A stretch of 64,000 bases of DNA, taken from NCBI RefSeq assembly GCF_003439925.1, contig NZ_QQRR01000001.1, positions 1,550,001 through 1,614,000 of the forward strand, written 5' to 3'. Below are positions 51,639 through 59,874 of the stretch, in pieces. Position 1 is the first letter of the stretch. The number at the start of each line of letters is the position of its first letter. Source of the stretch: Haloprofundus halophilus. Lineage in GTDB: Archaea > Halobacteriota > Halobacteria > Halobacteriales > Haloferacaceae. The notes beneath the pieces were generated by a model. That model did no database searches and had not been told where the DNA came from. It saw only the letters and a program-made list of their open reading frames with translations. Made by a program: the position numbers and the translations under genes.

Positions 51639-52406
51639 CTACGCCCCGCGCGCGGCGGAGACGGCACGCGCGACGAGACCGGCCTGCGCGCCCGCGACGA
51701 AGCCGGCGTCGACGTTGACGACAGAGAGCACCGAACACGACTGGAGCATCCCCGCGAGCGCCGCGTCCCCATCGCCGCCGAAGCCGTAGCCGACGGCGAC
51801 GGGCAGCGCGATGACGGGGGCGTCGACCATCCCGGCGACGACGGTGGGCAGCGCTCCCTCCCGCCCGGCGGCGACGACGAGCACGTCGGCCGCGCGGAGC
51901 GCCTCGCGCTGGTCGAGCACGCGGTCGATGTTGGCGACGCCCACGTCGTCGATGCAGTCGACCGTCGCGCCCATCTCGCGGAGCACCGTCGTCGCCTCGC
52001 CCGCCGCTGCCGCGTCGGAGGTCCCGGCGGTGACGACCGCGACGGTGGCATCGAGCGACGGACGCTCGTGGTCCGGCGCGCGCGCCACGAGTGTCCGCGC
52101 GCGCTCGTCGGTCTCGACTGTCGCGTCGGGGGCCTCCGCGTCGACGCGCGCGCGGACGGCCGCGACGTCGGCCTCGTCGGTGCGGGTGACGAGCGCTCGG
52201 CCGGTCGTTTCGAGCGCCGTGAGCACGAGCGACGCCGTCTCCTCGGGCGTTTTGCCGTCTGCGAGAATCGCCTCCGGCACGCCGCGTCGGTGCTCGCGGG
52301 CGGCGTCGAAGCGCCCCGCGTCGGTACTCGCGTAGCCCGACAGTCGGGCCTCGGCCGTCGCCGGCGAGAGTTCGCCGGCCGCGACTGATTCCAAAATGTC
52401 TCGCAT
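51639..52406 (-). CDS. larB: LarB, pyridinium-3,5-biscarboxylate synthase for nickel-pincer cofactor
   Basis: A 255-residue LarB-like protein: carboxylates and hydrolyses nicotinic acid adenine dinucleotide in the first step of nickel-pincer nucleotide synthesis, the cofactor of LarA-type racemases. The C-terminal AIR-carboxylase-like domain is clear (VAVVTAGTSDAAAAGEATTV; VVAAGREGALPTVVAGMVDA; VIALPVAVGYGFGGDG). N-terminal region MRDILESVAAGELSPATAEA is typical of LarB. LarE, the sulfur-transfer step, is encoded at the end of this window; larC and a larA-like gene are not visible. Confidence 0.93.
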   Translation of the reverse strand: MRDILESVAAGELSPATAEARLSGYASTDAGRFDAAREHRRGVPEAILADGKTPEETASLVLTALETTGRALVTRTDEADVAAVRARVDAEAPDATVETDERARTLVARAPDHERPSLDATVAVVTAGTSDAAAAGEATTVLREMGATVDCIDDVGVANIDRVLDQREALRAADVLVVAAGREGALPTVVAGMVDAPVIALPVAVGYGFGGDGDAALAGMLQSCSVLSVVNVDAGFVAGAQAGLVARAVSAARGA

Positions 52407-52536
52407 AGCCGACGCTCCGCCCGCAGGGCACTCGTAACTGTCGTTTCCGGCCCATCGACCCGGGAGTACTTAAATCCAACGGGGGATTTGGTCGCGAACG
52501 ACCGCGTGGGGGGCTGACAGCGCGATTTGGGAAATC

Positions 52537-52547
52537 TTATTAATAAG
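52537..52547 (+). promoter_or_regulatory. TATA box of the histone-fold gene
   Basis: CTTATTAATAAG lies about 26 bases before the ATG at 52568; it is itself a palindrome. It predicts strong leaderless transcription. Confidence 0.7.
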
Positions 52548-52567
52548 GCCCCGGTAGCCACGCTTGC

Positions 52568-52735
52568 ATGGCAGACCTTATCGTCAAGGCAGCTGTTAAG
52601 GAAGCGCTCGATGACAAAAACGTCGCGTCGGACTTCTACGACGCGCTCGACGAGGAAGTCAAAGAGCTCCTCGACGACGCCGCCCGTCGCGCCGAGGCTA
52701 ACGACCGAAAGACGGTCCAGCCGCGCGACCTCTAA
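52568..52735 (+). CDS. 55-residue DUF1931-type histone-fold protein
   Basis: A very short gene: MADLIVKAAVKEALDDKNVA at the start, then FYDALDEEVKELLDDAARR and the C-terminal NDRKTVQPRDL. The three-helix layout and the final RKTVQPRD match the histone fold of the archaeal DUF1931 family. Codon use is less GC-biased at the 5' end, as in highly expressed genes. Histone-fold dimers bind DNA in many archaea; this short acidic form may instead bind proteins or be a transcription factor, since in haloarchaea classical histones do not appear to package the genome. ATG preceded by an excellent TATA box. Confidence 0.92.
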   Translation: MADLIVKAAVKEALDDKNVASDFYDALDEEVKELLDDAARRAEANDRKTVQPRDL

Positions 52736-52847
52736 GTCCGGCGAGCAACCACCATTTTTTCGCGCCCGCGACCGAGAGCGACGGCGTTCGGGTCGGAGTC
52801 GCGTCGTATCCGCGAGCGGTAGCGGTAGCGCGTCGCACGCGGCGGCG

Positions 52848-53534
52848 TTAGCGCGTCTCGACGCGCACGCCGTCGTCGCTACCGACGTGAATCTCGTCTG
52901 CGAGGCCGACGAACAGGCCGTGTTCGACGACGCCGGGGACCGCCGAGAGCGTCCGCGACAGCGCCGCAACGTCGGTTATCTCGCCGAACTCGCAGTCGAG
53001 CACGACGTTGCCGTTGTCGGTGACGACCGGCCCGTCCTTCCGCTCGGCCTCCCGGAGCGCCGGGTCGCCCCCGGCGTCGGAGACGGCGGCGGCGACGGTC
53101 GAGCGCGCGTCCGGCAGCACCTCCACGGGAACCGGGTGCGAGAGCGTCTCCGCGAGTTTGGAGGGGTCGGCGACGACGACGAACCGGTCGGCGAACGTGT
53201 CGACGACTTTCTCGCGGGCGTGGGCCGCGCCGCCGCCCTTGACGAGGTCGAACCCCGCCACCTGGTCCGCACCGTCGATAGCGAGGTCGACGCCGTCGAC
53301 GTCGTCGAGCGTGACGAGCGGGACGCCCACTTCGCGGGCGAGTTCCCGCGACGCGAACGAGGTGGGGACGCCGCGCACGTCGAGTCCGGCGTCGACCGCT
53401 CGTCCGAGCGCGCGAATCGCGTGCGCCGCCGTACTGCCCGTCCCGAGTCCGACGACCATCCCGTCGGCCACGAGGTCGGCCGCACTCTCGCCCGCGCGTC
53501 GTTTCGCCTCGTCGCTGCCGCCCGTCGTCTTCAT
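52848..53534 (-). CDS. rpiA: Ribose-5-phosphate isomerase A
   Basis: A 228-residue isomerase that interconverts ribose 5-phosphate and ribulose 5-phosphate. Motifs: GMVVGLGTGSTAAHAIRALG (substrate loop), DLAIDGADQVAGFDLVKGGG with the catalytic aspartate, AHAREKVV (catalytic Glu/Lys region) and VVVADPSKLAETL. The ATG at 53534 gives MKTTGGSDEAKRRAGESAA, the normal start. It feeds PRPP synthetase, encoded earlier in the window. Divergent from the TIM-barrel gene with 177 bases between them. Confidence 0.96.
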   Translation of the reverse strand: MKTTGGSDEAKRRAGESAADLVADGMVVGLGTGSTAAHAIRALGRAVDAGLDVRGVPTSFASRELAREVGVPLVTLDDVDGVDLAIDGADQVAGFDLVKGGGAAHAREKVVDTFADRFVVVADPSKLAETLSHPVPVEVLPDARSTVAAAVSDAGGDPALREAERKDGPVVTDNGNVVLDCEFGEITDVAALSRTLSAVPGVVEHGLFVGLADEIHVGSDDGVRVETR

Positions 53535-53711
53535 GAACGAGGCTTCGGCGACGACGGCAAAAACGCTCCGGGGTTCGGCGACGACGGGCGTCCGGCGTTC
53601 GAGTCGGTACGCCGCCGGAGACAGTCCGCTCGCGGAGTCACTCAGTGCGACCGACGAGTAGTCAACCGCCTGACCTATATGGCCGCACACGAAATCAGGG
53701 CTGAACAGGCA

Positions 53712-54500
53712 ATGACCGACATCAGATGCGGATTCGTCACGCAGACGCACTCGGGCGACGTGACAGCGTCCGAGGCTGTCGAGCAGGCCGACTCGTTCGG
53801 CTTCGACTTTCTCGAACTGTACATGGACGGCGCGACGGAGCGAACTCGACTGGACCGCGAGTCGTTCGCCGCCGCCGTCTCCGACGCCGCTCTCGACCTG
53901 CTCGTCCACCTCCCGTTCGTCGACCTCGACCTCGGGACGCCGCGCGACGGAGTCCGGGACGCCGCGCTGGACGAACACCGCGCGTGTCTCGACGCCGCCG
54001 CGGAGATGGGCGCGGAGAAGGCCGTCCTCCACGCGAGCACGCGCGCGACGTACCCCGAGTGGGACGCCGAGACGACCCACCCGCGGATGCTCGACGCGGT
54101 ACGACAGTTGGACGAACACGGCCGAGACGTCGGCGTCGAGGTGTGTGTCGAGAACCTCCCCGGCGTCTCGTTCACCGTCCACGAGTTCGACCGCGTGTTC
54201 GAGGAGACCGACGCCTCGATGACGTTCGACACGGGGCACGCCCGCGTCGACGGGATGGACGCCGAGGCGTCGGCGGCGTTCTTAGACACGCACCGCGACC
54301 GCGTCTCGCACGTCCACGTCAACGACGCCCGCGGCCCGAGAGACGAGCACGTCCCGACCGGCTCCGGAACCACGGATTTCGAGACGATTCTCGCGCCGCT
54401 TCTCGACGACTGGACGGGAACCGTCTCCGCGGAAGTGTACACGTTCGACGCCGACTATCTCGAACTCAGCAAGCGAAAACTGGACGAGGTACTCGCCTGA
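53712..54500 (+). CDS. Sugar phosphate isomerase/epimerase (AP-endonuclease-2-like TIM barrel)
   Basis: A 262-residue TIM-barrel protein of the xylose-isomerase-like superfamily. Metal-site-type stretches are visible: FLELYMDG, LLVHLPFVDLDLG, AVLHASTRATYP, VEVCVENLPGVSF (conserved Glu), MTFDTGHARVDGM and HVHVNDARGPRDEH. It isomerises or epimerises a sugar or polyol phosphate; the exact substrate is not readable. The ATG at 53712 fits a TATA-like CCTATAT near 53672. It is followed by the TagB-like gene after only two bases, so the two are co-transcribed. Membership in the glycerol-phosphate cluster is inferred from this linkage. Confidence 0.88.
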   Translation: MTDIRCGFVTQTHSGDVTASEAVEQADSFGFDFLELYMDGATERTRLDRESFAAAVSDAALDLLVHLPFVDLDLGTPRDGVRDAALDEHRACLDAAAEMGAEKAVLHASTRATYPEWDAETTHPRMLDAVRQLDEHGRDVGVEVCVENLPGVSFTVHEFDRVFEETDASMTFDTGHARVDGMDAEASAAFLDTHRDRVSHVHVNDARGPRDEHVPTGSGTTDFETILAPLLDDWTGTVSAEVYTFDADYLELSKRKLDEVLA

Positions 54501-54502
54501 GG

Positions 54503-55840
54503 ATGCGAGACGAGGAGCTGCCGCCCGGCGAGGTCACGGGTGGACGCGACGAACCGGAGGCGAACGGCTCGAAGACGGACGAGCGGAACCGATCCGAGCG
54601 GCCGGACCAGTCGGACCACGTACGCGAGGGGAACGGCACGGAGGGGCGAACCCGCGGCCAACGGTGGCTCTACTACGTCTCGCTGTTCCTCGAGACCGTC
54701 GCCGTCGCCGTCGTCGGCGCGGTCACCCGACGGGTCGGCCGCGACGACTCGCTGTGGGTGTTCGGCGCGCGCGGCGGCGCCGACTTCTGCGAGAACAGCA
54801 AGTATCTCTACCTCTCGGTCGCCGCCGACAAACCCGACGTTCGGCCCGTCTGGGTGACGAAGAACCGAGCGATCGTCCGCGAACTCCAGCGACACGGCTA
54901 CGAGGCGTACCACGCCTTCTCCCCGCGCGGCGTTTGGCTCCAACTCCGCGCGGGAACCGTCTTTCTGACGCACAACCTCAAGGACGTGAACCGCTTCGTC
55001 GTCGGCGGGTCGACGCTCGTGATGCTCTGGCACGGCGTCCCGCTGAAACGCATCTCGTGGGACGCCGAACTGGCCGAGCGCCCCCGACCGGTGCGAGCGC
55101 TCTCGCGCTACCTCTACGACCAGTACGACCTCGTCTCGCTCACCGGGTCGGGCGCGCGCGAGTCGTTCCGGACGGGGTTCGGCCTCCCGGACGACCGACT
55201 CGTCGTGACGGGCTATCCGCGGACCGACGTGTTCTTCGAGTCGGTGCCGGGGGCGACGCTCTGCACCGACGAGACGGAGCTGCAGCGGGTGCAGCGTCTC
55301 GCGGAGGAACACCGGGTGTGGCTCTACATGCCGACGTTCCGCGAGAACCCCTCGGCGCGGGCGTCCGAGCACGTCGACTTCGCGGCGCTCGAACGGGTGT
55401 TGGCCGAACGCGACGCCTATCTCGTCGTCAAACTCCACCCGAAGGAACGGCTGGACGCCGACCTCTCGACGTTCGACCACCTGCTCGAACTCCCCGCGGG
55501 CGTCGACGTCTACCCGCTGTTACCGGCGACGGACGGCCTGATCACGGACTACTCGTCGGTGTTGTTCGACTATCTGCTCCTCGACAGACCGGTGATACGC
55601 TACGCGTACGACCTGGAGGCGTACCGGGCCGGGCGGGGGTTCTACTACGACTACGAGGAGCTGGCGGCCGGGCCGACCGTCCGGACGTTCGACGACCTGC
55701 TCGACGCGCTGGAACGGAGCCTCGACGGTGACGACGACTACGCGGCCGAGCGCCGCGCCGTCCGCGACCGGTTCTTCGACGACGCCAGCGGTGGCTACGC
55801 CGACGCCGTGTACCGGGTGGTGAGCGAGCGACGTGGCTGA
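54503..55840 (+). CDS. CDP-glycerol glycerophosphotransferase-like (TagB/TagF family) polymerase
   Basis: A 445-residue glycosyltransferase-B-fold enzyme of the family that moves glycerol phosphate (or ribitol phosphate) from CDP-polyol to a lipid-linked or growing polymer in bacterial teichoic acid synthesis. After an acidic 50-residue head and a short hydrophobic stretch (about 55-76) the key motifs appear: VMLWHGVPLKRISWD, the VVTGYPRTDVFF region, KLHPKERLD and LITDYSSVLFDYLLLDRPVI. There are no signal peptides, so it acts on the cytoplasmic membrane face. The donor is probably made by the nucleotidyltransferase domain encoded at 57058. Archaeal polymers of this kind are poorly described. 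Confidence 0.9.
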   Translation: MRDEELPPGEVTGGRDEPEANGSKTDERNRSERPDQSDHVREGNGTEGRTRGQRWLYYVSLFLETVAVAVVGAVTRRVGRDDSLWVFGARGGADFCENSKYLYLSVAADKPDVRPVWVTKNRAIVRELQRHGYEAYHAFSPRGVWLQLRAGTVFLTHNLKDVNRFVVGGSTLVMLWHGVPLKRISWDAELAERPRPVRALSRYLYDQYDLVSLTGSGARESFRTGFGLPDDRLVVTGYPRTDVFFESVPGATLCTDETELQRVQRLAEEHRVWLYMPTFRENPSARASEHVDFAALERVLAERDAYLVVKLHPKERLDADLSTFDHLLELPAGVDVYPLLPATDGLITDYSSVLFDYLLLDRPVIRYAYDLEAYRAGRGFYYDYEELAAGPTVRTFDDLLDALERSLDGDDDYAAERRAVRDRFFDDASGGYADAVYRVVSERRG

Positions 55841-56009
55841 CAGTCGACCGAAAAGTAAAGAACGGGGTACGAACGAACTCGGTTGTGAACCGCTACGACG
55901 GGCCGTGACGGGTGGCACACTCCGGAGAGATATAGTCAAGTATGAGAGGTATGTACACGAACAGAGATAGTTTGATGTACGTGACGGTACACAGTTCAAA
56001 CACGAACGC

Positions 56010-56951
56010 ATGGCACAGCTAGCAGGGCAGGAAACGACGACCGGGAGGGAGGCGGACGTATCGCTCATCGCCCACCGCGGGTTCGCCGGCGTCTACCCGG
56101 AGAACACGCGGGCGGCGTTCGGTCGCGCCGTCGGCGTCGGCGGAACGACGGTGTCGCCGCAGGCCGACGTCGTCGAACTCGACGTGATGCCGACGGCGAC
56201 GGGGGAAGTCGTCGTCTTCCACGACACCGACCTCGGGCGGCTGACGAACGCGCCGGCCGCGCTGGCTGACCAGAAAGTGTGGGAGACGCCGTACGAGACG
56301 CTTCGGAAACTCGACGTGCTCGGCACCGGCGAGTCGGTGCCGCTGCTCGCCGAGATACTCGAACTGATTCCCGAGTCCGTCGGCGTCAACGTCGAGTTCA
56401 AGAACCCCGGCGTCGACGACGTTCGGTACGGCTCGCTCGACGCCGACGAACTCGTGGAGCGGCGCGCGGTGTGGAAACCGTTCGTCGAACGCACGCTCTC
56501 GGAGTTGACCGCCCACTCCCACGACGTGCTGCTGTCGTCGTTCCACGAGGGGGCGCTCGCCGCCGTCCGGGAACTGGACGACTCGGTTCCTATCGCGGCG
56601 GTGTTCTGGGACGACATCGAAGCGGGCTTTCGGACCGCCAGACGACACGACTGCGAGGTGCTGCACGTCCCGTGGAACATGGTACACGGCACCGACCTGT
56701 TCAACGCCGACTACCACGCCGGCCCGTTCGACCCCATCGACCTCGTCGAACTCGCCCACGAGGAGGGGAGACGCGTCAACGCGTGGACCGTCGAGAGCTG
56801 GTATCAGGCCGACCAGCTCCGTCGGGCGGGCGTCGACGGCATCATCGCCGACTACCCGAACCTCCTCCAGTACGGGTCGTCCGGCGGCGTGACGGCCGAC
56901 TCGAACGCGGTGAACCCGTCGCTTCGGTCCCCGGACGCGCCGCCGCAGTGA
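56010..56951 (+). CDS. glpQ: Glycerophosphodiester phosphodiesterase (GlpQ-like)
   Basis: A 313-residue GDPD TIM-barrel. Catalytic motifs: SLIAHRGFAGVYPENTRAAF (HRG and PEN), VVELDVMPTATGEVVVFHD (ExD and H), and the metal-bound VGVNVEFKNPG. It splits glycerophosphodiesters into glycerol 3-phosphate and an alcohol. No signal peptide is visible, so it acts inside the cell; it could recycle phospholipid head groups or trim a poly-glycerol-phosphate chain. The ATG at 56010 follows a 169-base A/T-richer region that probably holds its promoter. Member of the glycerol-phosphate cluster. Confidence 0.94.
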   Translation: MAQLAGQETTTGREADVSLIAHRGFAGVYPENTRAAFGRAVGVGGTTVSPQADVVELDVMPTATGEVVVFHDTDLGRLTNAPAALADQKVWETPYETLRKLDVLGTGESVPLLAEILELIPESVGVNVEFKNPGVDDVRYGSLDADELVERRAVWKPFVERTLSELTAHSHDVLLSSFHEGALAAVRELDDSVPIAAVFWDDIEAGFRTARRHDCEVLHVPWNMVHGTDLFNADYHAGPFDPIDLVELAHEEGRRVNAWTVESWYQADQLRRAGVDGIIADYPNLLQYGSSGGVTADSNAVNPSLRSPDAPPQ

Positions 56952-57026
56952 GTGTTCGAAATCGACGTACGTCACGTCTCCACGACTTACTCCCCGCGGC
57001 TTAATTCCGTTACTCGTTAACCCTCA

Positions 57027-57034
57027 CTTATTGT
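57027..57034 (+). promoter_or_regulatory. TATA-like box for the nucleotidyltransferase-HAD gene
   Basis: ACTTATTG is centred about 27 bases before the ATG at 57058, consistent with a leaderless transcript. Confidence 0.5.
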
Positions 57035-57057
57035 CCCTCGCGTGGTACACACCGAGA

Positions 57058-58581
57058 ATGACATATCCGAACACTGCAGTCATTCTCGCCGCGGGCATCG
57101 GATCTCGACTTCGGCCAATAACGCTCCGCAAACCGAAGTGCAGCGTCAGCGTCGACGGCACGCCGATTCTGGAGTATCAGCTCCGCGCGTACGCCGAGGT
57201 GGGTCTCGACGAAACCGTCGTCGTCGCCGGCTATCTGAGCGAGAAGACGCGGGCGTTGGCCGAACGCGTCGCCGCCGACTACGAGGGGTTCTCCGTCACC
57301 GTCATCGAGAACGAGGTGTACGCCAACACGGACAACATGTACTCGCTGTCGCTCGTCGAACCGCTCCTCGACGGCGAGCCGTTCTTCCTGAGCAACGGCG
57401 ACGTGGCGTTCGAACGGGAGGTCGTCGAGCAGCTGGCCGACGCCGACGCCGACAGCGCCATCGCCTGCGACACGTCGCTGTTCTCCGAGGAGGCGATGAA
57501 GGTGACCGCCGACGAACGCGACTGCATTTCCAGCATCTCGAAGGAGTACACGGACTCGGAGGCACACGCCGTCTCCATCGACGTCTACCGGTTCTCGGGG
57601 GCGTTCTCGGCGGCGCTGTTCGACGAGATCGAACGGAGCGTCGAACAGCACGGCGAGTACGGCGGGTGGACCGAACTCGCCATCGACCGGCTGCTCAAAA
57701 GCGGCCGTTTCGACGTCGACCCGGTCGACATCGCCGGCGCGCGCTGGGTCGAGATAGACAACCTCGACGACCTCGCGGAGGCAGACCGGCGGTTCGCCTC
57801 GCTGAGCCCGCTCGGCGAGAAGCGGGCGGCGTTCTTCGACCTCGACGGCACCGTCTACCTCGGCGACGAACTCATCGCCGGCGCGGCCGAGGTGGTCGCC
57901 GAACTCCGGGAGGCGGGCGTCGACGTGTTCTTTCTCTCGAACAACTCCTCGCGGTGGAAACCCGGCTACGTCGAGAAACTCCGGAGTCTGGGCATCTCGG
58001 CGACGCAGGAGTCGGTCATCCTCTCGACCGACGGCGTCATCGCGTACCTCGAATCGGTCGGCACCGACGAGACGTACGTCGTCGGTACCGAGGCGATGCG
58101 CGACGCGCTCCGCGAACGCGGGTTCGCCGTCGAGTCCGACGACCCGACGCACGTCGTCGTCGGTTTCGACACCGAACTCACCTACGAGAAGGTCCGCCGC
58201 GCGACGCTCGCCATCCACGACGGGGCCGAGTTCCTGCTCGCGCATCCCGACGCGGTCTGTCCGACCGACGAGGGGCCGATTCCCGACTGCGGGTCCATCG
58301 GCGCGCTCGTGGAGACGGCCGTCGGTCGTCCACCGGCGCACGTCTTCGGGAAACCCAACGCGGAGATGCTCCTGCCCACGATGGAGGAGTACGGCTACGA
58401 ACCCGACGATGTGGTCGTCGTCGGCGACCGGTTGGAAACCGAACTCCGGATGGCCGAGCGAATCGGCTGTGAGTCCGTCTGCGTGCTCACCGGCGACGCC
58501 GACCGCGCCGACGTCGAGGCCAGCGACATCGTCCCGTCGCTGGTCGCGCCGTCGATAGCGACGCTCTCGGAGTTTCTCTGA
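57058..58581 (+). CDS. Fusion of sugar/polyol-phosphate nucleotidyltransferase and HAD-IIA phosphatase
   Basis: A 507-residue two-domain enzyme. Domain 1 (about 1-245) is a nucleotidyltransferase: AVILAAGIGSRLRPITLRKP (GxGxRLxPxTxxxPK signature), FFLSNGDVAFE and GGWTELAIDRLL, most like the cytidylyltransferases that activate choline, ribitol or glycerol phosphates. Domain 2 (about 262-507) is a NagD-type HAD phosphatase: FFDLDGTVYLGDELIAGA, VFFLSNNSSRWKPGYVEKL, HVFGKPNAEMLLPTMEEYG and VVVVGDRLETELRMAERIG. The ATG at 57058 is preceded by a TATA-like box and removes nine upstream codons. Substrates are not settled; making an NDP-polyol for the TagB-like transferase is the most economical role. 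Confidence 0.9.
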   Translation: MTYPNTAVILAAGIGSRLRPITLRKPKCSVSVDGTPILEYQLRAYAEVGLDETVVVAGYLSEKTRALAERVAADYEGFSVTVIENEVYANTDNMYSLSLVEPLLDGEPFFLSNGDVAFEREVVEQLADADADSAIACDTSLFSEEAMKVTADERDCISSISKEYTDSEAHAVSIDVYRFSGAFSAALFDEIERSVEQHGEYGGWTELAIDRLLKSGRFDVDPVDIAGARWVEIDNLDDLAEADRRFASLSPLGEKRAAFFDLDGTVYLGDELIAGAAEVVAELREAGVDVFFLSNNSSRWKPGYVEKLRSLGISATQESVILSTDGVIAYLESVGTDETYVVGTEAMRDALRERGFAVESDDPTHVVVGFDTELTYEKVRRATLAIHDGAEFLLAHPDAVCPTDEGPIPDCGSIGALVETAVGRPPAHVFGKPNAEMLLPTMEEYGYEPDDVVVVGDRLETELRMAERIGCESVCVLTGDADRADVEASDIVPSLVAPSIATLSEFL

Positions 58582-58666
58582 GGGCGGAGACGGCGAACCG
58601 CCGAACACGCGGTGAGAATCGGCGGGGGTAATTAGACGGTCGACGACCGAACGAAGAACGAGTACC

Positions 58667-59242
58667 ATGTTCAGTTGGACGAGGACTGAAACCGAGATAG
58701 CCGTCTCGTGGCTGCTGGTCGCCTGTCTGGTCGCGGCGGGCGCCGTCGGACTCCGGAGCGGTGCGTATCCGATGGCGGTGTTCGCGCTCCTCTCGGCGGG
58801 GCTGGCCGCCGCGCCAGCGGTTTTCACGCGGGAGCGCCGCGCGACGCTCCCGTGGCCCGTCGTCGGACTGGCCGCCGTTGCGGCGCTCGGGCAGCGGTTC
58901 ACCCAGTTCGACGGCGTGGCGACGTACGTCTGGGTCGTCGCGGTGACGCTCATCCTCGTCGTCGATCTGCAGGCGTTCACCGACGTCGAGATGTCGTCGC
59001 GCTTCTCGGCGGCGTTCGTGACGACGACGACGATGGCGGTCGGCGCGGTCTGGACGGTGCTGCGGTGGGTCTCCGACGCGTTCTTCGGTACGTCGTACCT
59101 CGGCGGCGTCGACCCGGTGATGTGGGAACTCGTCGGCGCGACGGTCGTGGGGGTGGTCGTCGGCGTCGCGTTCGAGTACGGTTTTCACGGTGTCATCGAC
59201 GCAGGCGTCGAGCGCCGTCTCGACCGGGGTGAGCGCCGATGA
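58667..59242 (+). CDS. Polytopic membrane protein, partner of the YjdF-like protein
   Basis: A 191-residue protein with about five membrane segments (WLLVACLVAAGAVGL; MAVFALLSAGLAAAPAVF; VVGLAAVAALGQRF; YVWVVAVTLILVVDLQAF; WELVGATVVGVVVGVAFEYG). No catalytic motif. The stop overlaps the ATG of the next gene by four bases (ATGA), showing translational coupling, so the two are expected to act together. Starts 86 bases after the nucleotidyltransferase-HAD gene. It may be a membrane component of the surface-polymer cluster, but nothing in the sequence proves that. Confidence 0.78.
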   Translation: MFSWTRTETEIAVSWLLVACLVAAGAVGLRSGAYPMAVFALLSAGLAAAPAVFTRERRATLPWPVVGLAAVAALGQRFTQFDGVATYVWVVAVTLILVVDLQAFTDVEMSSRFSAAFVTTTTMAVGAVWTVLRWVSDAFFGTSYLGGVDPVMWELVGATVVGVVVGVAFEYGFHGVIDAGVERRLDRGERR

Positions 59243-59871
59243 CGGTGTTGGAAGAGCGCTTCGGGATTCCCGCCGCGTACCAGCGTATCGCGGCGCGACT
59301 GATGCAGCTCGTCTTGGCCGGAATCGCCGGTTACGGGCTCGTCAGCGGCCAGTTCGGGCTCGTCGTCAACGGGACGCTCCCGCTCCTCATCACCTTCCTT
59401 CCGGCGGTGTTGCGCCGCGACTACGGGTTGCCGATGAACGCCGGGTTGACGCTGTGGGTGACGGCGGCGGTGTTCCTCCACACGCTCGGGATGGTCGGCC
59501 TCTACGACGCCTTCGGCTGGTACGACCAGCTGACTCACGTGCTCTCCGGCAGCGTCGTCGCCGGCTGCGGCTACGCGGTCACGCGGGCACTGGAACTGCA
59601 CTCCGACGACGTGGAGTTTCCCGAGGAGTTCGTCTACGTCTACATGTTCGTCTTCGTGCTCGCGTTCGGCGTCCTCTGGGAGATAATGGAGTTCTCGACG
59701 GAGGTGGGGGCGCGGGTGTTCGGCGGGCGGGCGTACCTGGCGATTCACGGCGTCCGCGACATCGCGCTCGATTTCGCCTCGAACGGCGTCGGGGCGGTCG
59801 TCGTCGCGTTGGTCGTCCGCGAGGTCAGAACGCGGTTCCCGGCGGCGCTGGCCCGCGAGATGGACGAGTGA
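59239..59871 (+). CDS. YjdF/DUF2238-like membrane protein
   Basis: A 210-residue membrane protein with about six helices. The stretches GLYDAFGWYDQLTHVLSGSV and AFGVLWEIMEFSTEV are typical of the DUF2238/YjdF group, which keeps acidic and histidine residues inside the membrane. Function of the group is not known. Start overlaps the previous stop by four bases; the gene converges with orc1, ending three bases from its stop codon. Confidence 0.85.
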   Translation: MTVLEERFGIPAAYQRIAARLMQLVLAGIAGYGLVSGQFGLVVNGTLPLLITFLPAVLRRDYGLPMNAGLTLWVTAAVFLHTLGMVGLYDAFGWYDQLTHVLSGSVVAGCGYAVTRALELHSDDVEFPEEFVYVYMFVFVLAFGVLWEIMEFSTEVGARVFGGRAYLAIHGVRDIALDFASNGVGAVVVALVVREVRTRFPAALAREMDE

Positions 59872-59874
59872 GCA

